From NCBI RefSeq assembly GCF_019733355.1, contig NZ_JAIHLQ010000020.1, positions 1 to 64,000 on the forward strand: a stretch of 64,000 nt of DNA. The letters are read 5' to 3'. Below the pieces are notes generated by a model. That model did no database searches and had not been told where the DNA came from. It worked only from the letters and a program-made list of their open reading frames with translations. The translations under genes and the position numbers were made by a program. Source of the DNA: Pseudomonas baetica (lineage in GTDB: Bacteria; Pseudomonadota; Gammaproteobacteria; Pseudomonadales; Pseudomonadaceae). Of this stretch, positions 52,697 to 61,146 are shown one piece after another. The stretch's first letter is position 1. Each line of letters opens with the position of its first letter.

Positions 52697-55393
52697 ATGA
52701 AATTCCTCAGCCACCTCTCAAACATCACAGACGGGACAGTTGTCCTGGCCTCGACAGAGCGTGTCGCGCGACACATTAAGCTACAAGCAGCACTGCTCCA
52801 GGCGGTAGGTGGGAAGAAGGCTTGGTTCACCCAGGGGCAGATTATGACCATCACGAAGTGGATTGAGACCACTTGGTTGGAGCTGATGCCCGACGAACAA
52901 GCCCTCAACCCTGTTCAGGAGTTGGCCACTGTGAAGTCGGTAATTGACCAGTCGGACCTACTGCCGTCAAACATGATCTCTTCCACGAACGCAGCTCGCC
53001 GAGTTGGGGTGGCGTACTCGCAGGTAAACAAGTACCTGATTGGGATGGATAGTGATCGCTTCCGATTCAAAGAAGAGTTTGAGGCCTTCCTCCAATGGAA
53101 GACTCAACTCGATAGCGTGTGCGGCGCAAAACAGTATGTGTTCCGTGCTCACCTCCCTACGCTTCTGCTTAAGGCTATCAAGGCTGGCGATGTTCAACCC
53201 CCGGAGCGGGTGATTATCGTAGGCATGATGTCCCTGAACCCAGCAGAAAAGGCCGTGTTCGATGCCTTAGAGGATCTCGGTACTGATGTAATTATCGTCT
53301 CAGCAGAGGGGGATAAGACGACCCCGCGTCTTGTGCGCAGCCACAATAATGCAAGCGAAATGCTAGAGGTCGCGCAATGGGTGTCAAATCACCTGCTGCC
53401 CTTCGTGGACGCCCCTCATGCTGCACCTTCACTCGCCATCGTCGTACCTGACATCCGTTCCTACAAAGGCCCCTTGCTTGATGCGCTGAGCTTGCATACG
53501 AGCCCAGGATCATTAATGCCTGCTGGTCCGGATGGTGAAACACGCGCGCCGTGGGATATTTCCAGTGGTGCAACGCTGGGTAGCCGCCCCATGATCCGTG
53601 CGGCTATGGATCTGTTGTCCATCACGCCCGACAAGGCAGATTCCGAGACTTTCAGCCGTGTGCTGCGCTCTCGCTGGATTGCTGGCCATGTGGGCGAGTC
53701 TGCGACCCGTGCCCTTCTGGATCTGTGGTTCCGTGACAACCTAGGCCTGAACATGGGTGGCAAGGATTTTCTGCGGGCTATTGGGGCATACAAGGGGGAT
53801 GCAGTTCCTGATTTCCGAAAGCGCTTTGGTGGACTTCTTGAGAAGTTGGTGTCCGGCGAGCAAAGCCGATATCCATCTGAGTGGGCCGACCATTTTACCG
53901 AAGCCCTGAACGATATGGGCTGGCCCGGTCAGAGCGAACTGGACAGTGCCAATTTCCAGACACTTAATGCTTGGGCTGAGGCGCTTGCAATGTTCCGCAC
54001 ACTGGATGCTCAACTCGGGACTGTTCAGTATGAGCGAGCATTCATGTGGCTCAGGGAGGTCGTAGACACACGACAATTCCAGCCCCGTATCAGCCATTTG
54101 GCCCCAGTTTCGATCTTGGGCTATGAGGATGCTATCGGCCTCAACTTCGACGCCTTATGGATCGTTGGCGCATCGAACAACGTATTGCCGGGCCGCGCTG
54201 AGCCATCACCCTTCATTCCTACCGATCTTCAGATTGATGCGGGGATTTCTGACGCCTCTAGCGAAGGGATGCTCGCATATGCTCAAAGTGTCGTGGGCGC
54301 ACTCCTCAGCTCTAGCGCTGACGTCACGGTGTCGTGCCCCAGCCATAACGAAAAGGGGGCGGCCATCGGGGCCAGTGAGTTGTTTGGCACGTGGCCCGCA
54401 ACTGCACCTACCCTGGAAACAAAGGGTGACTTCCTTGATGACCTGATGGGCCAGTTGGATAGGAATAATTACGAGCAAGAGGTGGCCCCAGCTGTCAGCG
54501 ATATCGAACTAACTGATATCAAGGGTGGAGTTCGCATCTTCAAGGACTATGCAGAGTCCCCATTCTTTTCATTCGTGCGCAATCGCCTACGAGCCAACAT
54601 GTTTCCGCAACCAATCATCGGCCTTGATCCTCGAATCCAAGGGACAATGATCCACCTTGTGCTTGAAAAATTTTGGACTGAGGTGGTGACCTCCAAGGCA
54701 CTCAAGGCATTCTCGGTTGCCGAGCTCAAAGCCAAGGTCCAGCACCACACTCAGCTGGCTTCCGAGGACCTTCTATACAAGCTGATCTGGCGCTACGGCA
54801 TGAAGCTGATCATGCTTGAGCAACGTCGTATCGTCGACCTGACCATTGAGTGGTTGGAGCTCGAAAAGAAGCGGGAATTCGAGTTCGAGGTTATCGGCTT
54901 TGAAGAACGCCATGACATCGTTGTTGGGCAGGTACCTTTGACGGTAAGCCTTGATCGTCGGGAGCGCATCTTCTTGAACGAAGAGCAAACGGTCTCTCGG
55001 AGTGTTGTGTTTGACTACAAGACAGGCCAAGAGATGCGGATGAACAGTCTGAATGCTTCCACCCTCACAGAGCCTCAATTGCCAATCTACGCGACCAAGA
55101 TCGACCTCAGTGTCGCTTCAGTAGAACCAATCGACGGCATTGTGCTGGCTCAGGTGAATCAAAAGTCTCTCGGTTTTCATGCTCGCTCAAACTTTTCGGC
55201 CAATCTCGTCGAAGGGAAGAAGGCCAGACAAGAGGACGTCGATACCTCGGACAAATGGGAAGCTCAGAAGGATGCATGGAACCGGCAGTTGGATTCTATG
55301 AGTGCTGGCTTCATCCGTGGCGAAGCGACTCTGGACCTATGTGGAAAGGGGTTTCCAATCGGCTACGAGTACATTGCGCCTATCGCACGATAA
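52697..55393 (+). CDS. AddB-like recombination nuclease
   Basis: 898 residues. The N-terminal part is an inactivated helicase-like fold without Walker A. The C-terminal PD-(D/E)XK nuclease has VSLDRR, FDYKTG and EPQLPIYA. Size, domain order and an AddA-like gene downstream match AddB-type (TIGR03623-like) DNA repair proteins. The early Fe-S cysteine pattern of AddB is not evident. With its partner it would process double-strand ends and could protect or recombine plasmid DNA. Confidence 0.78.
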   Translation: MKFLSHLSNITDGTVVLASTERVARHIKLQAALLQAVGGKKAWFTQGQIMTITKWIETTWLELMPDEQALNPVQELATVKSVIDQSDLLPSNMISSTNAARRVGVAYSQVNKYLIGMDSDRFRFKEEFEAFLQWKTQLDSVCGAKQYVFRAHLPTLLLKAIKAGDVQPPERVIIVGMMSLNPAEKAVFDALEDLGTDVIIVSAEGDKTTPRLVRSHNNASEMLEVAQWVSNHLLPFVDAPHAAPSLAIVVPDIRSYKGPLLDALSLHTSPGSLMPAGPDGETRAPWDISSGATLGSRPMIRAAMDLLSITPDKADSETFSRVLRSRWIAGHVGESATRALLDLWFRDNLGLNMGGKDFLRAIGAYKGDAVPDFRKRFGGLLEKLVSGEQSRYPSEWADHFTEALNDMGWPGQSELDSANFQTLNAWAEALAMFRTLDAQLGTVQYERAFMWLREVVDTRQFQPRISHLAPVSILGYEDAIGLNFDALWIVGASNNVLPGRAEPSPFIPTDLQIDAGISDASSEGMLAYAQSVVGALLSSSADVTVSCPSHNEKGAAIGASELFGTWPATAPTLETKGDFLDDLMGQLDRNNYEQEVAPAVSDIELTDIKGGVRIFKDYAESPFFSFVRNRLRANMFPQPIIGLDPRIQGTMIHLVLEKFWTEVVTSKALKAFSVAELKAKVQHHTQLASEDLLYKLIWRYGMKLIMLEQRRIVDLTIEWLELEKKREFEFEVIGFEERHDIVVGQVPLTVSLDRRERIFLNEEQTVSRSVVFDYKTGQEMRMNSLNASTLTEPQLPIYATKIDLSVASVEPIDGIVLAQVNQKSLGFHARSNFSANLVEGKKARQEDVDTSDKWEAQKDAWNRQLDSMSAGFIRGEATLDLCGKGFPIGYEYIAPIAR

Positions 55394-55402
55394 GCGTCAG
55401 TC

Positions 55403-55432
55403 GGGCTCCCAATGCATAGCGAAGGGGAGCCC
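55403..55432 (+). terminator. Terminator-like hairpin
   Basis: GGGCTCCC (55403-55410) / GGGAGCCC (55425-55432), no strong T run. It lies between the AddB-like gene and the AddA-like gene's own promoter-like motif. Confidence 0.45.
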
Positions 55433-55513
55433 ATAGCTTAAAACATTCCGCATGCGAAAACTTTTAGTCCAATCCCGGGTTTACCGACCTGCGTCCTGAA
55501 AGATTACTTTGGC

Positions 55514-55553
55514 GGCTGGTGGCACGCGGGGGCGACGTTATTCTGGGTGTATC
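55514..55553 (+). promoter_or_regulatory. Promoter-like motif B, copy 2 (AddA-like gene)
   Basis: GGCTGGTGGCAC-N10-CGTTATTCTGGGTGTATC, identical in both blocks to the copy at 52637 while the ten spacer bases differ. This argues for a protein-bound or polymerase-bound site rather than recent duplication. Confidence 0.62.
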
Positions 55554-55571
55554 TGAATTGGAGCTGACCAC

Positions 55572-58500
55572 ATGACTGCATTCGTACCCTTCGCCGCTCT
55601 GCCGCACCTGGACCCTATTTTTGCTGGAATCCGAGGTCTCAGCATTGCAGATGCCGAAGCGCGCGCCCTGGCTATCGACCCTCGCCGCTCGCTACTGTTA
55701 CTGGCCCCGGCCGGATCAGGTAAAACGTCTACCTTGCAAATGCGCTTGCTTTCCTGCCTGACAGTCGTGGAGCGCCCTGAGGAAGTGCTGGCTATCACAT
55801 TCACCAACATGGCTGCTGCTGAAATTGTAGAGCGTGTTATTGGTGCGTTGCAGCAGGCAGCGACTGGCATTGAGCCTGAATTGGCCCATGAGCTCCCGCA
55901 ATACCGTCTGGCTCGTTTGGTGCTGGATCGAGATAAGGAAATGGGTTGGAACCTTCTCTTGAACCCTAGCCGTCTGCGCATTATGACCTTCGATAGCTTT
56001 TGCGCTTCACTGGCAAGCAAAACTCCAATCATGTCCGGGCTGGGTGGCGGTAAAACTACCGACGATGCTTCGCTCATCTATCGTCAAGCGATTCTCGAAA
56101 CCCTCAAGTCCGTTAACGACAACGACATTCCTGAGGCTCTCTCTAACGCGCTTGAGGCGGTATTGTCTTTCGCTAAAAACCGATTTGAAGCTTTGGTTCC
56201 ACTGTTCGAAAACCTACTAATGAAACGCGATCAGTGGGCCGGCCGTATCATGGCACTGGACACTATTGAAATGCAGGAAGCGGTCAGCTCAGTTGTTCTG
56301 CATGCTGCCCAACAAGCTATTTCACTGATCCCAGGATCTGATCTCGAACGTGCAATGACTTGTCTTAAATCTGCCTCCGGTGCCCTTGATGGTTTCGAGT
56401 GGGCTGCGGAAATGCCCGCTGCCATTGCGAGTGCGAAAACGCTCGAATATTTCGGGCAATTTGCCTCCTACATGCTGACTAGTACCGGCACGCTCCGGGC
56501 GAAAGTAACCGTAGCCAACGGATTCCCAGCTAAGCATTTCTGCACAGTTGAGATGAATGGAATTCTGGCTGACCTCAAGGTTAACCCTCATTCTCAAGAA
56601 TATGCTCAGGCCCTAGCCACACTTGCAACCCTGCCAGAACTTCAATACCCAGCTCGTTCAGCAAAAATGGTCGAGCACTTCACGGTAATTCTTCGGTATC
56701 TGTTGGCCAATCTGACGCTGGCAATGGAAGGGACAAACTCACTGGACTTCCCTGAAATCGCTCAGCGCGCCATTCAAGCTCTCGGCGCTGGTGAGACTGT
56801 CGGCGACGCCTTGCTCGAAGAAGACCGGATTCTGCATATCATGGTTGATGAATTCCAAGACACCAACCAGGCCCAGTACGACCTATTGAAACTGCTGGTA
56901 GAGAACTGGGAGCCGGCCGACAATCGTTCTATCGCTTATGTCGGCGATGGCTTTCAGTCGATCTATCTTTTCCGTGGCGCTGACCTGAATCTGTTCACGT
57001 CAGTTGTCGAGGCGAAAGCTTTCGGGCCCAAGCAAATGGATATTCTCCGGTTGACTGTCAACTTTCGGTCCTTGCCGGGCGTCGTTGAGTGGAATAACGC
57101 GACCTATGCCGAGGTCTTCAAAGACTCAGCTTATGAGTTCGTCCCATCGGTAGCGTTCCGGAAAGGCGATGGCGGTGTGAGCGTACACCCCGTGGCCACA
57201 GGTCAAATCGGTGAAGCCGAAGAAGTTACAAAGGTTGTTCAGGAAGCCCTTTCAAAAGACCCTTCAAAGTCGATCGCAATCCTAGTACGTGGTCGCTCGC
57301 ACCTGAAACACATTCTGCCGATGTTAAAAGAGGCTGGAATTGAGGTTCGCGGTAAGGATATTGATCCCATTGGAGAGGCTGCCCCTGTCTCTGAAGTGAT
57401 TTCACTGATTCGTTCACTCTGGCATTCCGCTGATCGAGCTTCGTGGATCGCACTGTTACGGGCAGCGTTCGTTGGTCTTAGCTGGGCAGACTGTTTGACT
57501 GTCGCCCGGGGGCATAACGTCATTGAGAATGCTCTACGCGACGAAGGCGTGCAGGCTCAATTGTCTTCCGAAGGACTGACCCGAGTGTTGAGGCTCTTGG
57601 AGGTTCTGGACGGAGTGAAGCGCTCCAGTCGTGGTTCAGAGCTGGGTTGGGCTGTTAAATCAGCCTGGATCGCCTTGGGCGGACCTGCAACGGTAAATAC
57701 TGGCGAGATGGACGATGTGGAAACCATCTTCAAGCTACTCACTTCACACACGGAGTCAGGTGACCTTATTGACCCTCAGGCCTTTTTCCGCGCGATTGAC
57801 AAAGCATATGCAAGCCCAAAAGCTGGCGCGGTAACAGTCATGACTTGCCACGGCTCCAAAGGCCTGGAATACGACATTGTGTTGATTCCTGGCTTAAACA
57901 AAGGCGGGGCTAAAGATGATGCGCCTCTGTTCTACTTCCGCCAGATGGATGGTGTCTTTTCCGTCGTTCCTAACCTCGGAGACTTGGACACTACCACCCC
58001 TGATAGTCGTCTATTCAAATTCGTTGGCCGCATGGTTCGCAAGGATATTTCTGATGAAGTATGTCGGGCGGCGTACGTGGGGACGACTCGGGCCAAAGAA
58101 GATTGCCACCTTTTCGTATGCGTCGACCGTTTCCCTGCTGCCGAGGGTGAGGTCCAGAAAGAGAAGGAAATCAAGCCAGCAGCAGGTTCGTTGGCTGAGT
58201 GCTTGTGGTCGGCTATTGGAGCCCAAGTGAAAGCGGTCGCCCCGGCATTCCCTATTGTTGCAGTTACGGATTCTGGGGTTCCCTCTAAGGCACGCCTGGC
58301 TCCCAGCTACAAAGTCGAATTGCCTAAAACGGTCTTTGTTCCGGCTGCAAGCAATGACCAAGTACCCACTGAAAATGAACTGAACGATGAATTGCGGGAG
58401 GAGGAGGGGAGCGACTATCGCGCCAAGACCATCGGTATCGTCTACCACTGGTTTGTAGAGCAGATCGGTAAGCAGGGTATCGAACTCTGGGATGAAGCTC

Positions 58501-58937
58501 GCGTGCGTACAAAGGCTCAGGCTATCGCATCGATGCTTCGTCGTGAAGGCTTCCCTGCTGCTGAGGTTCCTCAGGCGGTTGCTCGCATCCTCCGGCTGCT
58601 GTCCAATACCGTAAACAGTATTCATGGGCAATGGATCTTGAAGAAGCGTCCGGGCAGTGGCCATGAGGTGCAGGTCAGTGCATACCGTAACGGACGTTGG
58701 GTTCACCGCTTCCTGGATCGACCTTTTGAAGATGATGGGGTTTACTGGATCAGCGACTACAAAACTCCGGACTGCCCGGAGGGTATGTCCGAAGACGCTT
58801 TTGTTGCGCGGGAGGTTGAGCGGTACCGGCCGAAAATGGATGAGTACGAGCGTGCTGTGAAAGATGCCGGTATCACCATCCCTGTTAAAAAGGTGCTGTA
58901 TTTCCCAGCATTCGACCGGCTTGCAGAGGTTGCCTAA
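55572..58937 (+). CDS. AddA-like UvrD-family helicase-nuclease
   Basis: 1121 residues. Walker A is APAGSGKT (45-52), the DExx box lies in VDEFQDTNQAQYD, motif III in YVGDGFQSIYLFRGA, and motif V/VI regions in TCHGSKGLEYD and AYVGTTRAKED. A C-terminal nuclease core follows (WISDYKTPDC). It is probably the motor partner of the protein at 52697. Confidence 0.88.
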   Translation: MTAFVPFAALPHLDPIFAGIRGLSIADAEARALAIDPRRSLLLLAPAGSGKTSTLQMRLLSCLTVVERPEEVLAITFTNMAAAEIVERVIGALQQAATGIEPELAHELPQYRLARLVLDRDKEMGWNLLLNPSRLRIMTFDSFCASLASKTPIMSGLGGGKTTDDASLIYRQAILETLKSVNDNDIPEALSNALEAVLSFAKNRFEALVPLFENLLMKRDQWAGRIMALDTIEMQEAVSSVVLHAAQQAISLIPGSDLERAMTCLKSASGALDGFEWAAEMPAAIASAKTLEYFGQFASYMLTSTGTLRAKVTVANGFPAKHFCTVEMNGILADLKVNPHSQEYAQALATLATLPELQYPARSAKMVEHFTVILRYLLANLTLAMEGTNSLDFPEIAQRAIQALGAGETVGDALLEEDRILHIMVDEFQDTNQAQYDLLKLLVENWEPADNRSIAYVGDGFQSIYLFRGADLNLFTSVVEAKAFGPKQMDILRLTVNFRSLPGVVEWNNATYAEVFKDSAYEFVPSVAFRKGDGGVSVHPVATGQIGEAEEVTKVVQEALSKDPSKSIAILVRGRSHLKHILPMLKEAGIEVRGKDIDPIGEAAPVSEVISLIRSLWHSADRASWIALLRAAFVGLSWADCLTVARGHNVIENALRDEGVQAQLSSEGLTRVLRLLEVLDGVKRSSRGSELGWAVKSAWIALGGPATVNTGEMDDVETIFKLLTSHTESGDLIDPQAFFRAIDKAYASPKAGAVTVMTCHGSKGLEYDIVLIPGLNKGGAKDDAPLFYFRQMDGVFSVVPNLGDLDTTTPDSRLFKFVGRMVRKDISDEVCRAAYVGTTRAKEDCHLFVCVDRFPAAEGEVQKEKEIKPAAGSLAECLWSAIGAQVKAVAPAFPIVAVTDSGVPSKARLAPSYKVELPKTVFVPAASNDQVPTENELNDELREEEGSDYRAKTIGIVYHWFVEQIGKQGIELWDEARVRTKAQAIASMLRREGFPAAEVPQAVARILRLLSNTVNSIHGQWILKKRPGSGHEVQVSAYRNGRWVHRFLDRPFEDDGVYWISDYKTPDCPEGMSEDAFVAREVERYRPKMDEYERAVKDAGITIPVKKVLYFPAFDRLAEVA

Positions 58938-58939
58938 GC

Positions 58940-59464
58940 CTAACGAGGGAACCTGATTTTCGGGTTCTTGACTGTGATGCCCATTCGCTTATGCAGAGGC
59001 CTTGAATCTTGCGGCTTTCTGTTCTTGAGTGAAATGGGTACCTCAGTCCTGATGGAAACCAAAGCTCGAAATAGCTGCTCATCGAACGGGATCTGCACAC
59101 ACTCATCTCTAAAGCTCAGCAGCCCAACCACATTCGATTCTTTGAATGCCTCCCGAGCAAGGCCGATATACAGCATCACCTGGTAGTATTCCCGGCGTCG
59201 TACGAACCCCTTGTACATTCGGTTTTTGAATTCACCGATTACAATTTGCCCTGTACGATTTCCGCGGAAAATGGCATCCGGTTCACCTGCTACGCCGAGT
59301 GCGCTGAGCCGTTTTCGTGGATGCCCCTTGCCTAGGTCAGTCCCTACAATTACCCACTGAGTTGCAGGCAGCGAAAACTGCTTGTAAATATCGAGTGGTG
59401 CCTTGGCTTTGAGGGCCAGATACAGCGACAGGGCCGCTACAATAATTCCAAGAATGATCAGCAT
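58940..59464 (-). CDS. Membrane-anchored PD-(D/E)XK nuclease-like protein
   Basis: 174 residues. One N-terminal membrane helix (about 2-20) precedes a small PD-(D/E)XK core: GEPDAIF, IGEFKNR (E-x-K) and a Q-x3-Y helix (YYQVMLYIGLA). A nuclease tethered to the inner membrane is unusual. It could act on incoming DNA. It is convergent with the AddA-like gene. Confidence 0.65.
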   Translation of the reverse strand: MLIILGIIVAALSLYLALKAKAPLDIYKQFSLPATQWVIVGTDLGKGHPRKRLSALGVAGEPDAIFRGNRTGQIVIGEFKNRMYKGFVRRREYYQVMLYIGLAREAFKESNVVGLLSFRDECVQIPFDEQLFRALVSIRTEVPISLKNRKPQDSRPLHKRMGITVKNPKIRFPR

Positions 59465-59465
59465 G

Positions 59466-59687
59466 TCAGAATGTAATCACCTTAAAGTAGAGCAGGGCGG
59501 CGATGGCTACCAACACAATGGCAATAAATCCGCCTTTGCTTGGCCCCGCGCCGATCCGGCCATGCGCTGCGGTACCCATTTTGGCTAAACGTTGGTTGTA
59601 TGCCCCACCACCGGCCCCAACGAACTTGCGCGGATCCTCTGCATAAGCGGCGATCTTGCTAACAGCTACGTTCGTACTGCGGCGCAT
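59466..59687 (-). CDS. Small single-pass membrane protein (73 aa)
   Basis: ATG with GAGG 6 nt upstream, inside the end of the previous - strand gene (22-nt overlap). A Gly/Ala-rich soluble part is followed by a C-terminal membrane helix (FIAIVLVAIAALLYF). Not recognised. Confidence 0.62.
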   Translation of the reverse strand: MRRSTNVAVSKIAAYAEDPRKFVGAGGGAYNQRLAKMGTAAHGRIGAGPSKGGFIAIVLVAIAALLYFKVITF

Positions 59688-60391
59688 GCCGAAACCTCAG
59701 ATTGTGATTGAAAGAAAAAGGTCTTGTACCCATCAAACTTCAGCAACCCTTCCTCTTCCAATGCTTTGAACGCGCGACTGCCCGACCGCCTCTCGACCCC
59801 CGCAAGGGTTCTTATTTCATCTTTGCTGGCATGGACCTCTATACCGCGGGCCGTGGGGCGTGAGTCGGGATGCTCAACCAGCATGGTAATCACCCGCTTG
59901 ATGCGATCAAGGTCCTTGGCAAATAGGTACTGCGCAGCCTGGGAATGCTTGGTCATCAAGTTCAGTTCAGCGGCCATGAGAACAGTCTCGCTGTAGCTGT
60001 TCGCTTTCATGAACTCATCGTATTTTGACTTTGAGACAGCGAGTAGGAAGGTATGGCTTCGAGTCTCGTAGCCAAACCGTACCTGCTTAGGTTGAAGTGG
60101 CCAGATTATGTCACCCTTCCGAAGGGCGTCTACGAAGATCCCCTTGCCCTGGACATCTGGCGAAAGTGCATAGGCAACCACGCAGCCTTGAAGGACGATG
60201 AAGAAATTCCCTCGGTCGATGTCCAGTTGAGTCTTTGGCGGGAGGTCAATCAATGTCCCGTAATGGTTGCCATGGATGAGCCAACTGGCCCACGTTCCCT
60301 TTTGAGGGCTTGTTTTGAACCAGTCAGGTTCGGGCGTTTCGAGGACGGCAATGTTTGGGTGTTTCATGGCGTGTGAGAAACCGTTTGCCAT
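59666..60391 (-). CDS. Crp/Fnr-family-like regulator
   Basis: 241 residues: a cyclic-nucleotide-binding-type beta barrel (about 45-140), a long dimer helix and a C-terminal winged helix (SKDEIRTLAGVERRSGSRAFKALEEEGLL). Ligand-contact residues of Crp are not obvious. It may control this operon or the plasmid-specific promoter motifs. Its start overlaps the stop of the uS10-like gene by 1 nt. Confidence 0.72.
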   Translation of the reverse strand: MANGFSHAMKHPNIAVLETPEPDWFKTSPQKGTWASWLIHGNHYGTLIDLPPKTQLDIDRGNFFIVLQGCVVAYALSPDVQGKGIFVDALRKGDIIWPLQPKQVRFGYETRSHTFLLAVSKSKYDEFMKANSYSETVLMAAELNLMTKHSQAAQYLFAKDLDRIKRVITMLVEHPDSRPTARGIEVHASKDEIRTLAGVERRSGSRAFKALEEEGLLKFDGYKTFFFQSQSEVSACAAVRT

Positions 60392-60750
60392 TATTGAGCT
60401 TCCTTCAAGTCGTATTGGCTCTGGTACGACTCGATCTTGATGTTGACAGTCGCCGGCAGTGGTAACGCCACGAGCGACATGATGGATTCCGAGGTTGGAG
60501 ATTCAACCAGGAGGACATTCCTGATTCGTTTGGCTTTGGCGCAGTAAAGACCGCGGGAGCCATTGGACAGGGCTTCTCGGAGAATGATGTGACGTCTGCG
60601 TACAGTCGGAAGCGCGAGAGGGCCTCGCACCTTCACCCCTTGCGTGCGGCGCAGGGCAGTTTTAATCGTTTTGGCAGTTTGCAGGACGATAGGGTGGTCC
60701 AGCCCATCGATGACGATGTAGAAGCTGGCGGAGGAAAAATTCGAGCGCAT
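60391..60750 (-). CDS. Plasmid-encoded homologue of ribosomal protein uS10 (NusE)
   Basis: 119 residues from ATG 60750; an upstream in-frame ATG at 60804 lacks a ribosome site. The S10 core is clear: a LDHP start strand (17-20), TAKTIKTALRRTQG, the signature VRGPLALPT (41-49), RRRHIILRE, and MSLVALPLPATVNIKIE at the end. It is strongly diverged from chromosomal uS10 and carries an extra C-terminal tail. uS10 is also NusE, which joins NusB in transcription antitermination. No other ribosomal gene is near, so a regulatory role is more likely than ribosome building. Confidence 0.78.
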   Translation of the reverse strand: MRSNFSSASFYIVIDGLDHPIVLQTAKTIKTALRRTQGVKVRGPLALPTVRRRHIILREALSNGSRGLYCAKAKRIRNVLLVESPTSESIMSLVALPLPATVNIKIESYQSQYDLKEAQ

Positions 60751-60753
60751 GGT

Positions 60754-60776
60754 CCTGGGATCTGCAAGATCCCAGG
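60754..60776 (-). promoter_or_regulatory. SD-sequestering hairpin before the uS10-like gene
   Basis: Read on the - strand: CCTGGGATC and GATCCCAGG, a perfect 9-bp stem whose 3' arm contains the AGG of the ribosome site, three bases before the ATG. Translation should be blocked unless the stem is opened, as in autogenous control of ribosomal proteins. Confidence 0.6.
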
Positions 60777-60827
60777 CTTGGGCAGATTTCGCTTCGCTGT
60801 ACATTGGACGGGGCCCTTGAAATATCT

Positions 60828-60862
60828 CATGCCCTAATAGTGGAAAGAGACAGCCCCATTTC
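60828..60862 (-). promoter_or_regulatory. Promoter-like motif A, copy 4
   Basis: On the - strand: AAATGGGGCTGTC, then TCCACTATTAGGGCATGA, about 80 nt before the uS10-like gene. Same 16-nt spacing between cores as in the other copies. Confidence 0.55.
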
Positions 60863-60879
60863 AGCGACTTTGACCGATA

Positions 60880-61146
60880 TTATTTGTTCAGATCTGCAAT
60901 TTTCTGATGATGATAGAGGGCGCTTGCGAAGGATCGCTGCGCTTTCCTTAGGCGCAGTGCATCAAACAGCCCCGGGTCTCGGCGGACTCGGATTGTGTGC
61001 GGCCCAGTGAGAACCCCAAGGATCTTGTCGTAAAGAGCCATTATCTGGGGATTGGCGAGCTGGTTCACCATAGGGAGTGACTGTTCATGTGCAGAGACGG
61101 CCTGACTGATGACCTGTTGCTTCCAAAGCTTATAGTCGAGGATCAC
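60880..61146 (-). CDS. Hypothetical protein (88 aa)
   Basis: GTG with GGGAG 7 nt upstream, overlapping the previous stop (GTGA). Helical and basic, not recognised. It lies just upstream of promoter motif A, which drives the genes after it. Confidence 0.55.
   Translation of the reverse strand: MILDYKLWKQQVISQAVSAHEQSLPMVNQLANPQIMALYDKILGVLTGPHTIRVRRDPGLFDALRLRKAQRSFASALYHHQKIADLNK

Noticed and set aside
18422..55466. Similar stretches TTCCGCATGC-N-(G/A)AA-N-CTTTTAG near 18422 and 55446.
   Set aside because: Only two partly matching copies, in different contexts (3' end of one gene and an intergenic space). Too weak to call a repeat.
52637..55553. Motif B as a sigma-54 promoter, because of TGGCAC.
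   Set aside because: The TTGC element at the required distance is absent in both copies.
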